Below are positions 19,703-33,318 of a stretch of 64,000 nt of DNA, in pieces. The position numbers and the translations under genes were made by a program. A model generated the notes under the pieces. It did no database searches, was not told where the DNA came from, and worked only from the letters and a program-made list of their open reading frames with translations. The number at the start of each line of letters is the position of its first letter. Position 1 is the first letter of the stretch. The stretch covers positions 14,213,001-14,277,000 of the forward strand of contig CM041089.1 in the NCBI GenBank assembly GCA_023079485.1. The letters are read 5' to 3'. The DNA comes from Archilochus colubris. Its lineage: Eukaryota; Chordata; Aves; Apodiformes; Trochilidae.

Positions 19703-20205
19703 ACCTCTATCTAACATGAAGGAGCTGCCTTCACTTCTGGATTCCATGTAACCCCATCAATAACCAATCCAGGACCTCTTCCTTGGCCTTTGAGGCAGAC
19801 TTCTGTTTCTGACAAGCCAGATTCCACCAGCCACTTTTTACATACACAGGCAAACAATTTTCTCTCATAACACTCTCTCTACAGTTGGAAGAGCAGCATG
19901 GATAATGAATGACAGAGCAACATCATCATTTTCTTCAGCTCCATCCTAAGACTGTTCTTTGCTGTGGTGCTTCACAGTATCTTGGACTTCCCCATCACAG
20001 GGTTTCCAGCAATTGCTTTGTGTTTTGGGTTGTAAGCTGACTACCTTATGATATGGGCTCTGCTTTTTTTCTGTTGACTGCCAGCACAGCAAGGTCTTCC
20101 CCATGACCAGATCCCCTTTGCACTACAATGCTATGAAGACATCACTTAAATCAGCAACAAAGAGAGAGAGTTTTAGTGGTGAGTTCTCCTTCCCATCTGG
20201 TGGAC

Positions 20206-20331
20206 TATGCTACACCTTATTAAAGGTATGCTACACCTTATTAAAGGTATGCTACACCTTATTAAAGGTATGTTACACCTTATTAAAGGTATGCTACACC
20301 TTATTAAAGGTATGTTACACCTTATTAAAGG
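20206..20331. repeat. 21-bp minisatellite, six copies
   Basis: Six head-to-tail copies of a 21-bp unit run without a gap. The unit starts TATGCTACACC and ends TTATTAAAGG. Copies 4 and 6 carry T in place of C at the fifth base; otherwise the copies are identical. Because 21 is a multiple of three, the plus-strand frame stays open and reads VCYTLLK repeatedly. This does not imply coding. Confidence 0.98.
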
Positions 20332-23300
20332 CTGCTTTTGCCCAAGCCCTCAGTAGCTTTAAGGAATAACTGACAGAGGTAAGACAGCAGACTTTACCTT
20401 CAAAGCAGGACTGTAACAGAAGAACCAGGCTGGCTCTGAGCAATGCCTGGAAAAATGCTGCTAGAGAACACCAGGCTCATGCATTACCAGATATTGGTGA
20501 CAAAATAACAGAAGAAAAGCAAAACCCAAACAATGACACCAGTTAGGCTCTGTGACGAATGAAAAGCTGTCTTTAAGCCATTAGCAAGGATGGTGTGAAA
20601 GAAATACTAAAATTCTTGGCAGATGGGATTGCCCACAGCAGCACATCACTGTGCATCCCAGTGTGGGTATAGAGCTTCTGTTTTCTCAGCCTTAGAGATG
20701 AGACAATTTATGAGACATTCACAGCTACCCAAACTAGGTCCTCTGGGGCAATACAAGTGTATTTAATATTATATGTATTTTATTATTATAAAAGCATTAA
20801 AGGGATTGAGATCTTTAGATAAAAGCTAGTATCAAAACAAAAAGGATTTCAGGTAAGTGTTATAAGTGGAAAAAGAAAAAAAAGAAAAAAAAAGACTAAA
20901 AGGGAATACTCCCTGGTAATCTGGGAATGGTAATCAACACACACAGCTTCTTGTTTTGGCCAGGCAATAGAAGGTTTGCTCATCAGGCAGAGCTTGTGAT
21001 TAGCTGTCTGTTAGGGAACAATCTGATATTCTGTTTTAATGAAATGATACAATATTTACACATATGATGCACAATCTTGCTTAAACCTAAACAAGGCTTT
21101 CAGCCTAAGCCTGAATGTACCACTGGGTACCATCACACACCACAGGTTAACGTCCTAGGATTTTTATTATGCAAGAAGTTAGACTGGATATTCCTGTGGC
21201 ACTGCCTGACCTTTAGGATGTACAACCAAAGGTGTGCACTCCAAGCAAGATGCAAAACCCAGACAAAATTATACAAGAAGATATATGCACAGAAAAGAAA
21301 AATCAGGAGAGTTTCTGCTTGTTTCTTCTATGTTCAAGAGTTTAATGCTTTGAGATGCAGATGGGTAAGACACTTCATGAAAGTACTGCACCTGATGAGC
21401 AGCCCAACTACTCTCTTTTGTCATTTAATAGTCGATTATGAAAAGAGAATCATGAGAATAATCCTACAACTGGGGAACGTGGCATGGATCAAGAGACTCC
21501 AGAGTTGACACAGATGTCTAGGCAATTATTGAGGCCAGGGGCACAAGTCAAGTACAAATCTCCTCTAGAAAAGACAGACAGGCCTTCAGTTATTTTCTGC
21601 CTCTATGTTTATTAGTATAAACCTCTTGAAGTTTGGCCACAGAATCCAACACAAATGGAAAGAGCTGCACCATGAAGATGGCATGTGCCAGGCACAGCCA
21701 CTAATCCTGATGAATTCTGAACCATCTCACAGTAGCCCAAACCCCCCAGAAGATTATTCATAAGAAACAAACTCCTCCCTTTGACCAACTCAGCTAAGAG
21801 CTAGAAAACAGTGCATTCCAAAGCTTTCTGAACCAAAAAGGGATCTGTCTGGAATGGCAGACACATGGCAGACACAAAAAGCCCTGGTGATTCCTCTTCA
21901 ATGCTACCACCCTACTTGCAAAATGTAATTCCATACATACACATGAATGGGCATATATGGAGCAGGAAAGAGGCTAAAGACTGCCCATCTGAGACTGATG
22001 TTCCAATCCACTGACAGCTTTTTTGTTGCACTGTTTTCTATTGATTAAATAATCTCCATCAGATATTAAGGCCTTTATTATTGGCTCAGCCTATAAATTA
22101 TTCAGAAGTTATATAAATTCTTATGGCTGGCATGAATTTTTAAACCCTAATCTGGCACAAGGCCAGGAACTCATTCCTCTCCTCCCACCCCCCTCACCTA
22201 GCAGAAAATGTGCATGTGTTAGATTGTTTTTTTTTCCAAAACACATGTTTAAATCTAGTCTGTTTGTGTGAATGGAGCCTGTACTTGATTGCTCATTATG
22301 TCTGGACATGAATAGGTTGGAGCTTTTGTGGAAAAGAGGTGTTAGGAAATTATGCTGTTGCTCTGTACCTTTGATTTATTTGGGATGAAAGGCGTTTTGA
22401 GTAGTGCCTTCATGGTGTGTAGCAATGAATGCCAAGGCACTACACCAGCCTTCTATTTGGGCTCAAGATATGGGATGGATACAGCCAGAAGGATCCTAAG
22501 TATAGGCCAGGAAGAGCTGAGAAAACACCCATCAGCTCATTGCTGCAATTTTGCTGCTGACTGTATCCTTCTGGGTTTTATTCTTCAGAGCTAAGTGGCC
22601 TTTCCTTTAACAGCTGGGGCTCAGACATGCTCAACATTGCCTACCAAAGCCTGAAAGAGAAGTCAGGCATCTAAATATACTGTGTGAGCTACAGCTCCCC
22701 TTAACCTATGCTCACATCACAGAGCTGCTTCACTCTGGGTTTGCTCTCAGCCAACTCCAGCACCATGGTCTGGATGGTAAACAAACACGTGTGTCAGGAA
22801 GGGAGCAGAAGATACAGTCAGGGGTTTGGGTACAGCTTATTAAGATCATGTTGCACAGGGTGCAGTATTCATCATCATCACCACCTCCTCTGTGCCAGCT
22901 CTGCTTGTCCTGGCCTCTAGCCAGCTCCTCATCTCCAGGCCCACCCCTGACCCAACCCTCAGGTGTGCTGGCTCCATTCCTCCAGCTGCCTGGCTTTCCT
23001 TTGGCTGCATGTGCTTGTCATCCATGATAGCACTGGATGAGCAGAAGAAGATGAGCACTGGATGAGAAGAAGCACCCATGAGCAGAAGAAAAGGGGTCAA
23101 AGTAGCTGGCTATTAGTATTTCCCTTAATTTGAATCAGTGCTCAAGTGGAACATCATTTTGCCTTCCAATCCTGCTCTATTTTCCTTTACCCATAGCATC
23201 TGAAACCCCACAACCAGACTACCAAGAAGCCTACCTGCCCCAAAATGTGCTGATAATGAATCCCTGGAGCCACTCTCTGAATCCTCCTTATGCCTTTGGA

Positions 23301-24790
23301 GAGGTTTCCCTGCAGATGGATTGAATGTTGAGGTTCTGGGCTACCAAAAACAAGACCATGCAGAACCCTTTTTCCTCTTTCTTGCATTCTCTCTGGCACC
23401 TCCCAATGACTTTTCAACAAAGATAACAAGAAATAGAGGAAAACCCTGGAGGAGAGGACTGGCAGAATGAATGCTTCTGCATTTTGAAGCTCCAAGCTTC
23501 AAGTCTTGCCCTGCTGCTGACAGCTGATCTGGTACAAGTCAGAAAGGTGAATTGTGCATGGGGGAGAGGGCATTTTTATTTTGTTATCTGGCTCACTGGG
23601 GATACCTTCACCTCTGGAATCAGGAGACAGTGTGTTGTGTACACTGAAAGGAGGCTTGGGCACTTGCCCAGGGATAGCACTGTACTGCTGAATGAGGAGA
23701 AAGCTTTTACTTGGAAAATCTGATGATGAAGGAATTGTACATTTCAAAGAACAATATACTGGTGTCTACTCCCTCTCTCAAAACAGATTGTTACTTAAAA
23801 TGCTGATAAAAAATAGGAAATCTTAAGTGTGAAGATTTAAAAATGAATCTATAGAAATCTATACACATAGACACAAATATCTGTACACACTTATAAATAG
23901 AAATTTACAGATACATACATAAAGATGGTGATGGAAAGGGAAATAAGTATAAACATCTGAAAGAAAAGGGCATGGAATGGTCATAGAGTGTCCTCATTCT
24001 CTCACTTCCACTCCCTGCCAATTGCCCAATAATTTAAGCTAAACAGATAATCAAATGAGATCAAAAGGATAATGCCAGCCCTGTCAGGAGGCCTCCAGCA
24101 AGACTCTATCAGTCATCTTTATCCCCTTTAGAAAGGGAAGGTCTGTCTGCTGTGGCCTGTACGATGGCACTTTGGTTTCCATGCTAACAGCTCCTCCAAC
24201 AGTGGGAAAATTGCTTTTTTAAGATGAAAAGGAAAAATGATTTTACTGCATAAAATGCAGTACATGTACATATCAGAGATTAAAGAATAAAGCATAAGAT
24301 TGCTTCCTAGAAAAAAATCTGAGCCAACCACTTCACTCATGAAGCTCAGAAGCACTGAGCTCTGCATGTTCCCTCTTAATTCTCAACAAGTCTGCTAATG
24401 AGAACCTGCTGCTCATCCACAGGGGCAGTGCTGTTCACTCCATCTTCCTCTCCAGTTGCTACACAAACTCTGTCTTAGGCCAGTTCAGGAAAGAACTATT
24501 TTCTATACAGCACAAAGAGGACAGGGTCAGACAATTCATGTGCAATTCAGACACCACAAGACCAAAGGAGTGTTTCCCTTCCTTTATGCATTCCAGAACA
24601 CACCAAAACTTCCTCACCAGCTCTGTTATTGCCTGGCTCATTCCCTGTGTTTATTTCCATTACACTAAAATCCCTGCCAGAACTTGGCCAGTGAAAACAG
24701 GTGATGCACACACAAGTTTTGGTAGCTTATTGGGCATTCTCTCCATTATGGATCAGCAATGTAAGTTCTTAAACAACTTGGGGCTTACCC

Positions 24791-24856
24791 CTTAGTAAGT
24801 ACTAATTAGTAAGTAGTACTACTTAGTAGTAAGTACTAATTAGTACTAATACTTAC
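24791..24856. repeat. Overlapping AGTACT/ACTAATTAGT palindromes
   Basis: The segment contains perfect palindromes ACTAATTAGT (24801-24810), AAGTAGTACTACTT (24811-24824) and AGTACTAATTAGTACT (24832-24847). All are built from AGT and ACT words, and CTTACCCC lies at each end. Confidence 0.95.
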
Positions 24857-27240
24857 CCCCACTTTAACTCATTCTTGATCCTTAAAATGGGAGAAGAATC
24901 CCTCCCTTCCTGGCTCTTCTGTCTGTTAACATTATATGATGGAAGAGAGGGAGGCACAGATTATCTGTAGCTATTCCTAAATTACCTATTACTGTGGATT
25001 CCCAGTCTTTCCTGAAGGCAATCAGTGTGTGCACACAAAAACCACAAAATAATTTATCTGTCAGTAATATTCCTAGTTTAGCCAACATATTAGTTACACT
25101 TACACACATATAGAGAGCCAAAAAGCAGCTGTGCTTTCCCCTGTGCAGCTAGAACTGTAGTACAGTCCTACTAAATAAGACAACTCAAAATACTGTACAA
25201 AGACCTGGGCATCTCAAAGCCCACAGATATCTCCATCTCTCCAACCATCTTGGTAAAAAAAACCCCACTGAAACACACAGAAAATGACTGCTAGGCTAAC
25301 ACAGATATACTAACAGGATTTTTATTATTATTATTATAAAAACTCATTTTCAGTGTTAAATAAACTGTGGGAAAAGAACTTGATTCATGGTTGCATTAGC
25401 AATCTACTCAAGCAAAGCCCCTTGTCACAAATTAAGTCATAAACCAAAAGTCAAATATGATTTGTGAAATTAACATTTATTGAGGAAATGCTCCCCAGTG
25501 CTGCATCTCCATTAGTCTCTGGCATCTGAAATATCACCCGTAATTCAGCAGCTCCTCTGAAACCACACCACAACTGCTGAGATGGCAGGCAGGATGCAAA
25601 CACTGCCACAACTGGAGAGCAACCCCTTTTTTTTGCTGCTTGCAAGTACCAGAGATCTCTGTGTCTTACAATTTGGGAAGGTCCATGCACACTCCTCAGC
25701 CCTCTTACACTTCTGACACTTTCTCCCTGCACAAGCACTCTTCCAACTTTTAGATTTAGCCAAGGCCACAGCTGTTTCTGTTTTTAAAGTCTAAAGCTCT
25801 GCATTGTGCCCTTTTTGAAAAATAGTGACTAATAAAAAATGAAATGTAATGAGCAGTCACTGCCCCTTCCCAGTGCCCGGGACTTCCAGCAGAGGGGTTC
25901 AGTGTCATTGTGGGGGGCTCTGTCTTACAGGCAGAGGAGTTACAGCCTCTGGTGATTACTAAGAGGCTAAATGGCCACTGGCAAAGTTCACTTTGAAGTC
26001 CAACACTTCTTAGAAGCCAGGATATAGCTTGAAATTATGGGATGTTTTCCTCTTTAAGGTTATTTTCAGCAGGAAAAGATTTTCCTGTCAAGTAATGCAG
26101 TGGGGTCTGTTGGAAATCTTGGTGTGAGACCATCCTCACTGCTCTAAGCACTTGATATTCTTTACATGGAGCAAAAGAGTCCCAGGGTGTTTCAGGGTTA
26201 AGGACAGCTCAGCTGCTGGGTTCAGAGGCATTCAGAGCAAGAAGAAAGTTTCAGAACCTCTGTAACACAGCCCCTCACACCAAGTGATGATCATGGCCTC
26301 TCCTCAGGTATTCATACATTACCACCTGAGCACACTACACCTCCCTCAAACACATCAGCTGTGTGCAAATGTCCACGTTTCATGTCTGTGTATACCCAGG
26401 GTTACCCAACATACAAATAATCAAAGATCACAAAGAAGAACATTCCCTTTCTCTTACCCAAAAGAAAGCCTCTTCCTACCCCTCTTTAAAGCAGAGTACA
26501 GTGGACACTTACAAATGCTGCCTCTCATTCAGGACTGCAGGCTTTCTGACTGCAAAGCCTCATTTCCCACCACTACTCTTTTCTCCTGCCCATGGAGCAG
26601 GATGCTCTGTATCTCTATCCTCAGCTGGGGCAAACTGTGCTTCATGGAGCCATGGCAAAGCACTCCAAAGCACAGCTGAGCCAATTCCCACCCAGCTCCT
26701 GGCTCTGGTGAACTGTATTTCACTGTGGATGGCAGGCTCTGCCCCAAAAGAGGAAAGGGAATCCAAAAGAAATTACTGCCTGCTCTCCTAGGCTAACCCT
26801 AAGGCACAGAGGTCTCACTTCTTGGAACAGGAATTCATTGCTCCAGCAACAAGAGTGGCTGCATGGTCCCTGGGGGGTTGTTACCTCCATTCAACATGCT
26901 GTCTGTGGGTGAACAGTCATTCCTTTCTTGGGCTGTGACATGAAAGAGAGGTCACCAGTGCATGGTGGTTTTAAAATATAGTTTAATTTTTTTTTAACCA
27001 CTCTCTCTACTCACAATAATGTGTTAAAAAGCTGAAAATAACACTGAGTTCCCTACTGGATTGCCCTTTTCCATTTGGAGAACATTAATTTACTTTTTTT
27101 CCCTGCCAATGTGGCCTGTTTGACAATAGATTCAAAGTATATTCTGCCCTGTCAAGCTACAATAACACTGTTTGTGGACAACATCCCTGTCTGGCACTGT
27201 CAATGATCTGGAAAAAAAAAAAAAAGCAACAAAACAAAAC

Positions 27241-27241
<1 letters not shown>

Positions 27242-27272
<31 letters not shown>
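27242..27272. repeat. (CA)n microsatellite
   Basis: This is an uninterrupted CA dinucleotide run of about 15 units. It is preceded by an A run and AAAACAAAACAA, and lies about 500 bp from the alphaC exon on its intron side. Confidence 0.97.
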
Positions 27273-27275
<3 letters not shown>

Positions 27276-27773
27276 AAAGGCTTTGCTACTTAATTGTTTC
27301 TGCAAAACCACAAGGACATTTCAGCAGCCTGTAAAAATATGTCATTGGTGGGGCAAAGGTAAATATTGTTAGTGAGAGCCTTTCATTGAAAACTAAGAGA
27401 CAAAGGATGTTATCCAAATTATCCACTGTAACCATCTGTTGTGGTCTGGATTAAAAATGGTTCTGTATCTTACAGGTACCACCATTCCTCCCCTCTTGCT
27501 GCTTGACAGGAAACATTGGTTTGTCCTCCCTCCTCCATTTTAAGTAGGAAAAGAACACATAAGTAAAGCACAGAGGAGAAAATGAGAGAAGTCAAGGAAA
27601 TAAGGAGTATTCCTTCATCATCCAAATACCAAATAACCCACAGGCATCAGATGAGGGTGAAAATACACCCTGCTCCATTCCTCCAGAAACATTACCAAGT
27701 ACCAAAACCATTATCTCCCTCCCATCCTTCCTCCTTCCCTTCCCCTTTCTCAGGCAAAAGCCAATAATACCTA

Positions 27774-27920
<147 letters not shown>

Positions 27921-28520
27921 CTATTCCACATTTTCTTCCCATTTATCCATTTTTCACTCCTCTTTATAAGCAGAGGGTAAGGCAACTTATAAGAATGTAT
28001 CACAGTTAACACTGGAATAATTTAAGAAAGATTCAATTTATTCAGCCTCAGCACTCCCTGCCCTGCAGGACAGAAAACCAGCAAAATTTCAAGGTTGAAA
28101 GAAAAGGCTTCAATCCACCAAAGGGAATTAGCTGCAGGAGTCATACAAAAATTCAAGGCTGCTCCTGCTTTCCAATCCAAAACCAGTGACATATTCTCAG
28201 AGTACAGGAACTCTAAGCTGTCACTTAGGGCTCTCCTGATCTCCCAGGGGCACAGGTGTGGCCACGCTTCACCACCTATTGCATACTCAATTAATATTAG
28301 AAAATCCCCATCCTGGAGAACTTGCAGTGTATAGAGGGGAGACAAAGAGAGAAATCTGATTTTCAAGCTGCAGAGCTGAGGGCAGAGAAAGGGAAAGAAA
28401 TCTAAGAAACTAATAAAGGAATTAAACCTGATTGCTGGAGAGGCAGCGTTCAGAGCCTTGAGTGTAAAACTGTGCCTTATGTGTAAACCTGTGCTTTCTC
28501 TCAATTCCCACCCTGAGATC

Positions 28521-28569
28521 ATGTTATCAACACAGAGCTAAGATGTTGATAACATTATGTTGATAACAT
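28521..28569. repeat. Inverted and direct repeat of TGTTGATAACAT
   Basis: ATGTTATCAACA at 28521-28532 is the exact reverse complement of TGTTGATAACAT at 28544-28555. That 12-mer is repeated directly at 28558-28569. A perfect 12-bp stem with an 11-nt loop is possible. Confidence 0.95.
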
Positions 28570-31500
28570 CAGATGTTGTGTGTGAATCCCTGCAATTAGT
28601 GCAAGCCCCGTTCCCACCCAAAATTCCTCTTGTGACTGCCATGGCACTTCTCATTTGAATTTGCCAAAGTTATTCATTAGAGATGGAGTCAGTGCAGGTC
28701 CTCACTCAGCAGCCAGCAAAATTACTGTGCTGCTCAGATCTATAACCACTCAGATTTGACCTAGTCTAACTCAAAAGGAGTTTATGTAGGAGTGTGGAGA
28801 CTGTAGATAACTGAAAGAAGTCCTCTGTGGAACAAGATGCAGCCTAAGCACTGCATGACAATTTTCCAGATATCCACAAAGGCAGGGAAAAGGCCTAAAG
28901 AAGCAACCAAAGACAGCTAAGTAAGGTTTTTTCCAGTCTTTGAAATAATTGTCCTGAAGCAGCTATGCTAACAAACAAAACATGAACTACAAAAACATCC
29001 CTTAACATCTCCCCTGCAGGGATCAGATGAGTAATTAGGAACTTGTCCCAGCACACCTTTAGCTCTTGATGTCCTTTAATTTTCTGAGATTTTCTCTGCT
29101 AAGCATGAACACAGACAGCTCGCCCTGAATGCCAGTAAGATATTAAGCAGGAAATTAATTAGGAAGTGGTAGTTTTCCAGCACTGTCCAGAGGAGGAGGA
29201 TATCACAGCATGTTGGTTATCACCCCAGATCTCTCTTCACCACCACCACCACATCAAAAGCTACTCTCATACCACATCACCCTGGCCCTTCCTTGTGTAT
29301 CAGCATGGGGGGAAGGGTGTTCATGTGTGTGTCAGCCTTAGTCCTTCAGACACATTCCCCTCTGCAGAGTCAAAAGTCATCTGTCAGTTTCACTTCAACC
29401 CTTGGGATCCCTGGGAATAGCTCCTCCAGAGAAGTGGGGAATGCAGGCAAAGGAGGATGTACAGAGCTCAGCACTGCTGGGACTGTGCTGAGTTCAGTGC
29501 TCACAGCACTCGATGGTGACAGCTCTGTAGGTGTCACTTACTCATGATCAGCACTTAGATGCAAGCTGCTTATACAAATAGGAAATGAAACGTGGGTAGA
29601 TTTCAACTACAAAGCTATTTCACAAAAAAAAAAAAAAAACCAGGGGCAAAGCTAGTTTATTCCATTCCTACCTCCTTCTCAAAAAGACCTGTTACTCTTC
29701 TCTTACAGACAGGCACTGAGATTTACAGAATCATAGGATGTGCAGAAGGCTTTTTCAGCCCTCTAATTGGTAAAGTTGGATTTGCTTCAAGAATGAGAAA
29801 ACCCAAAAAGAAGCAGCTCCCTCTCCCACAAAACTCTTCCAATAGCACTGAGGTTTGCCAGCAGCACCCAGTACCACAGCTGCTCAGACAGTGGAGCTCT
29901 AAAAAAGTTCCCTTTGGATGGGGGAGAAGAGGTATTCCATGGGGAATGTGACCATTGCACTACCCATCCCAGGGATCATCCAGTTCCTTCCTGGGAGATC
30001 TCCTGCCTGTGAAAAATGAATTTCCCAGCAGATGCCCTTTCTAACTGCACTGCAGGCTCACTTCTGAAAAACCTCTTGGTGGGTGGGGTGAAAACTTAAG
30101 TTCAAAACACATATGTGATGGGTGTCAGCTTCCAGTCAGGGTCCTGCTTGGTTACTGTCCTAAAGCATAAGAGGAGGCAGTGATTTATGACTGCTGGAGG
30201 AGGGGATTGAGTTATGGCACTGCATGGCTTATGTTCAGTAAGAGAAAAATCAGACCAGAAAGAAAATAGCTCCTTCCTACCTACAGATTTACATTAGGAA
30301 CCAATTTAAAAGAAAGAACCTGAGTTACTTTACTTTCATCATTTTAAGTGTGTGTGGAAGCTTCTGTTCATTATTTTAACTTTATGGGAGCTAAATCCTG
30401 ACAGGAAACACAGGCCTTGATTTCAATCCCAGATATGCAGAAGGAACTGGAGCTGATGTGCCTGGCAGTGTTTCACTCCAACGCCTTCAGCTCAGTGGTG
30501 GGTTGCACCGCTCCAGCACAGGCAGCAGGCAGCTTTCCCCACTCTGTTACCTCTTCTAGCTGTAAACCAAGGACAAAACTGATCTACTCATCTCAGTAAG
30601 ACTTCCTATAATCCTTTAGTGAAAAGGGGTTTTATGAAGGAGAAATGTTCTTACTGTACTTCTCATAATCCAGGCCTTGGCCCCATGGAGAAGAGCAAGA
30701 TGCTAATAGCTGCATTACTTCAAGAACCAGAGATTCCCAGCTCTTTAAACAGCAACCTGAAAAATACTCTCAAAAATCTTCCAGCAGTGTCCCAGAGTGT
30801 CCCACCTCTTTTCCCTTCCAAAGAAAAACAACAGTTCACATAAACATGCAATGGAGCATCTTCTCTAAATGCCACTGCAGTCATTAGTGGTGGGTGAGTC
30901 TCCCAGATCCTATTGATTTTTTATATCATACAGAGAAGGCTGTAATTGATACAGGCTGGACACTGACTGGTATTACTGATGCACTGCTCAGGAGGACCTG
31001 GCTGCTAGTCTGTTATTAGGAAAGGAGAGGTATCTGAACTCAGTGGCAAAATAAAAGGAGACTGAAATAGCACACAGCTTTGCCTTCTTCCCCAGAGCTT
31101 TGCCAGCCCTTGGAATGCCTTTTTTTTTGTGCACCTCTGTGCTTGCAAGCCATGAAGTGCAGTCCAGCCAAGAGCTGACAAGGACAAGGGAATGGAGAAA
31201 CCCTGCAGGGGTATTTGCTTTAATGCAGATGCAATTATCAGAAAGCAGGCCAGTCTCAGAATAGTCTGTCTAGGGAGGTTGAGAGTCTGGATAAACACAA
31301 AACATGGAGAAATATCTGCATCATTGTTAACAGAAAAAGGAAAAAAAAGAAGCTTTCCCTGTCCCCCAAACGCCAACTCACATCACAGGGTCCCAAGTCC
31401 AGCCTGGGGTGCCTCATACCATGGCAGATTAGTGACTGGGCAGCGCCTTGGAGCTGGGGGAAAGAGCTGTGTAAGGCTCTTCAGGACAAACAGAAACACG

Positions 31501-32854
31501 TTGGTAACTTGTACCCTTGCAGGTGCTAATTAGAAGTTTTAAAAATCCCTGTGGGTGGATGATTTGCCAGGGTTCTCCAGTGGTCTGAGTGCTGACAAAC
31601 TGCAACACAGGGCAATGCAACCCTTAGAGGAATGACTCAAAACTCTGGTTCCTCCTCCTCCATCTCTACTTCCCCCTCCTTCTCCCCAGGAGGAAATCAT
31701 ATCTCTCTGGTTTAAGTCCATCTCTTTGGCACAGTTTTCACTGGAGACAAGTGCTCTGCTCTCTTACCTTCCAGTTCCCAGGTGCTAATTCACCCAGAAG
31801 GCAAGGAGGGCAGGTTGAGGGAGCCTGACAGATTGTCTCAGTGATGAAGAAAAGATCCTTTTGTCCTGTGTTCATTTGCTCAGTGACTCATGTGTCACCT
31901 ACCACCCATCCATGGGTTATGGTGAGAACTTGAAAAATGAAGTTCACAGCTGTATTGTATTACCAGGCTGGATATTATCTACCAAATCTATAAAATCACT
32001 CTGCAATGGCCATTCAGTGTTTCACAAAGAAAAACTGCACCTAAAAAGTTGAGGGACAGCAGATGACATTTCTCCTTGGAGCCTTTGAAGCTCACTGGCA
32101 GCCCAAAAATTCCTTTTTATCTTCACTGACATCAGTGGCTGACAAAATGCCGGCATAAGAAGTCTGGAGCTGCAAAAGTGGAGAGGGGCAGCAGAGTGCT
32201 GCAGGCTGCAGATGTGTTGTGTGGCCTTCCTACTCAGCAAAATATCTGGTAGATTCTCATGTGAAAATCAAGCTCTTTAATGTTGACTTAACTTTGCTTT
32301 GAAGTTATTAATGGAATTATTTTCAGAACTCGTGGACGTTCCTCAGCTACTAGAAACCTGGACATGAACTTTCTCTGAATGCAGAATTTGGACTCAGGAT
32401 GAACTTAGGAGGATGCAGAAATCTGGATGCTCATTTACCTTCTCAGGCTTCAGTTCAGGCTGGAAACCTTGTACCAAAGTACCTCCTCTATCCAGTGTCT
32501 GGCCTGCTGTGCAGTAACTGGCATTGCCATGATGAGAGCACAGAAAGCAGGAATTAAATTACTGTGAATCTTCAGTGAGTTGAAGTGGCAAAACCAAAGG
32601 TACCAGATTGGAAAAAATTACTCTCAAAGCTGTCTGGAAAGTCTGTGTTCCTGCTGTAAGAGATGTATCATAGGAACAGATCCTGGGTTTTTATTGATTT
32701 GGTACTTGTACTTCCATGTTATGTGGGACAGAAAGTTAAAAATGGTGAAAAATGATTGACTTTGGTGAAGACCATCTAGGTCAGCAGGTTCACTCATTCT
32801 CCTGTTCACAGAACAAATAGACAACTCTTGAAATCAGCAGAGAACAGCATTGAA

Positions 32855-32893
32855 GCAGAAATTAAAGCAGAATTAAAGCATTAAAGCAGAAAT
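32855..32893. repeat. Short imperfect ATTAAAGCAG repeat
   Basis: Three to four imperfect copies of ATTAAAGCAGA occur in a row, with deletions between copies. The repeat is small and I see no other function for it. Confidence 0.85.
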
Positions 32894-33243
32894 GTACAAG
32901 TAACTGTAGGCCCAGTATGTCCTGCAGGGATATCAGTCTTCCAAACTTAAGCCATTACCAAAACTAAGCAATGCCACATTGTATCAGCTGCATCCTCCTC
33001 AGTGGGAGCATAAATAGAGCAAAAGTGGAAGAAAAGAAGGTTTAAATGATCAGACATTAGAGTGTCTTCCTCTGCAGCTCTGAACTTAGTTGATTTTTCA
33101 CTGAACGTGGCCTTTCATTACATTTATCCAAAACTCTTTCAGCAGGCCATTAGAGGAGCAAACAGAGAATAAGCAGAGTAGTCCATCTATGCAGAGTATT
33201 TCCCACTGCTACTGCAGCCATTAACTTCACATTTCTGGATATA

Positions 33244-33318
33244 CTGAGCCAGATTCCAAATGTATTGAAGTCAACAAAAGACATCAATTGACTTAAGTGG
33301 GCTTTGAGTCAGCCCTTC
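33244..33318. mobile_element. Possible ancient palindromic amniote repeat
   Basis: The segment has CTGAGCCAGATTC at one side, GTATTGAAGTCAAC and CAATTGACTTAAGTGGG in the middle, and CTTTGAGTCAGCCC at the other side. The two central blocks and the two outer blocks are imperfect reverse complements of each other. That layout matches palindromic MITE-like repeats with ATTGAAGTCAATGG cores that are abundant in turtles and crocodilians. The family name cannot be fixed by eye. Confidence 0.4.

Noticed and set aside
19126..19719. Long open frame on the plus strand (197 codons) and partners on the minus strand (165 and 176 codons)
   Set aside because: They arise from the GGGAAA tract, which cannot make stops in most frames. 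The products are only Lys/Gly/Glu/Arg or Phe/Pro/Ser/Leu runs.
20103..20369. Open frame through the 21-bp minisatellite (VCYTLLK repeats)
   Set aside because: The frame is open only because the unit length is a multiple of three and lacks a stop in that frame. No coding context exists.
21077..21508. 143-codon open frame on the plus strand rich in Lys, Arg and Cys
   Set aside because: It has no motif pattern of a zinc finger or transposase, and I cannot connect it to any family.
23490..23570. Possible forward MIR fragment (CTTGCCCTGCTGCTGACAGC)
   Set aside because: The match is limited to one block, with no second MIR core block in the right place.
28022..28522. 166-codon open frame on the minus strand, just upstream of a BRSK2 exon
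   Set aside because: The residues do not resemble BRSK2, and the true exon has its own clear acceptor. The hydrophobic mix looks random and no splice sites fit.
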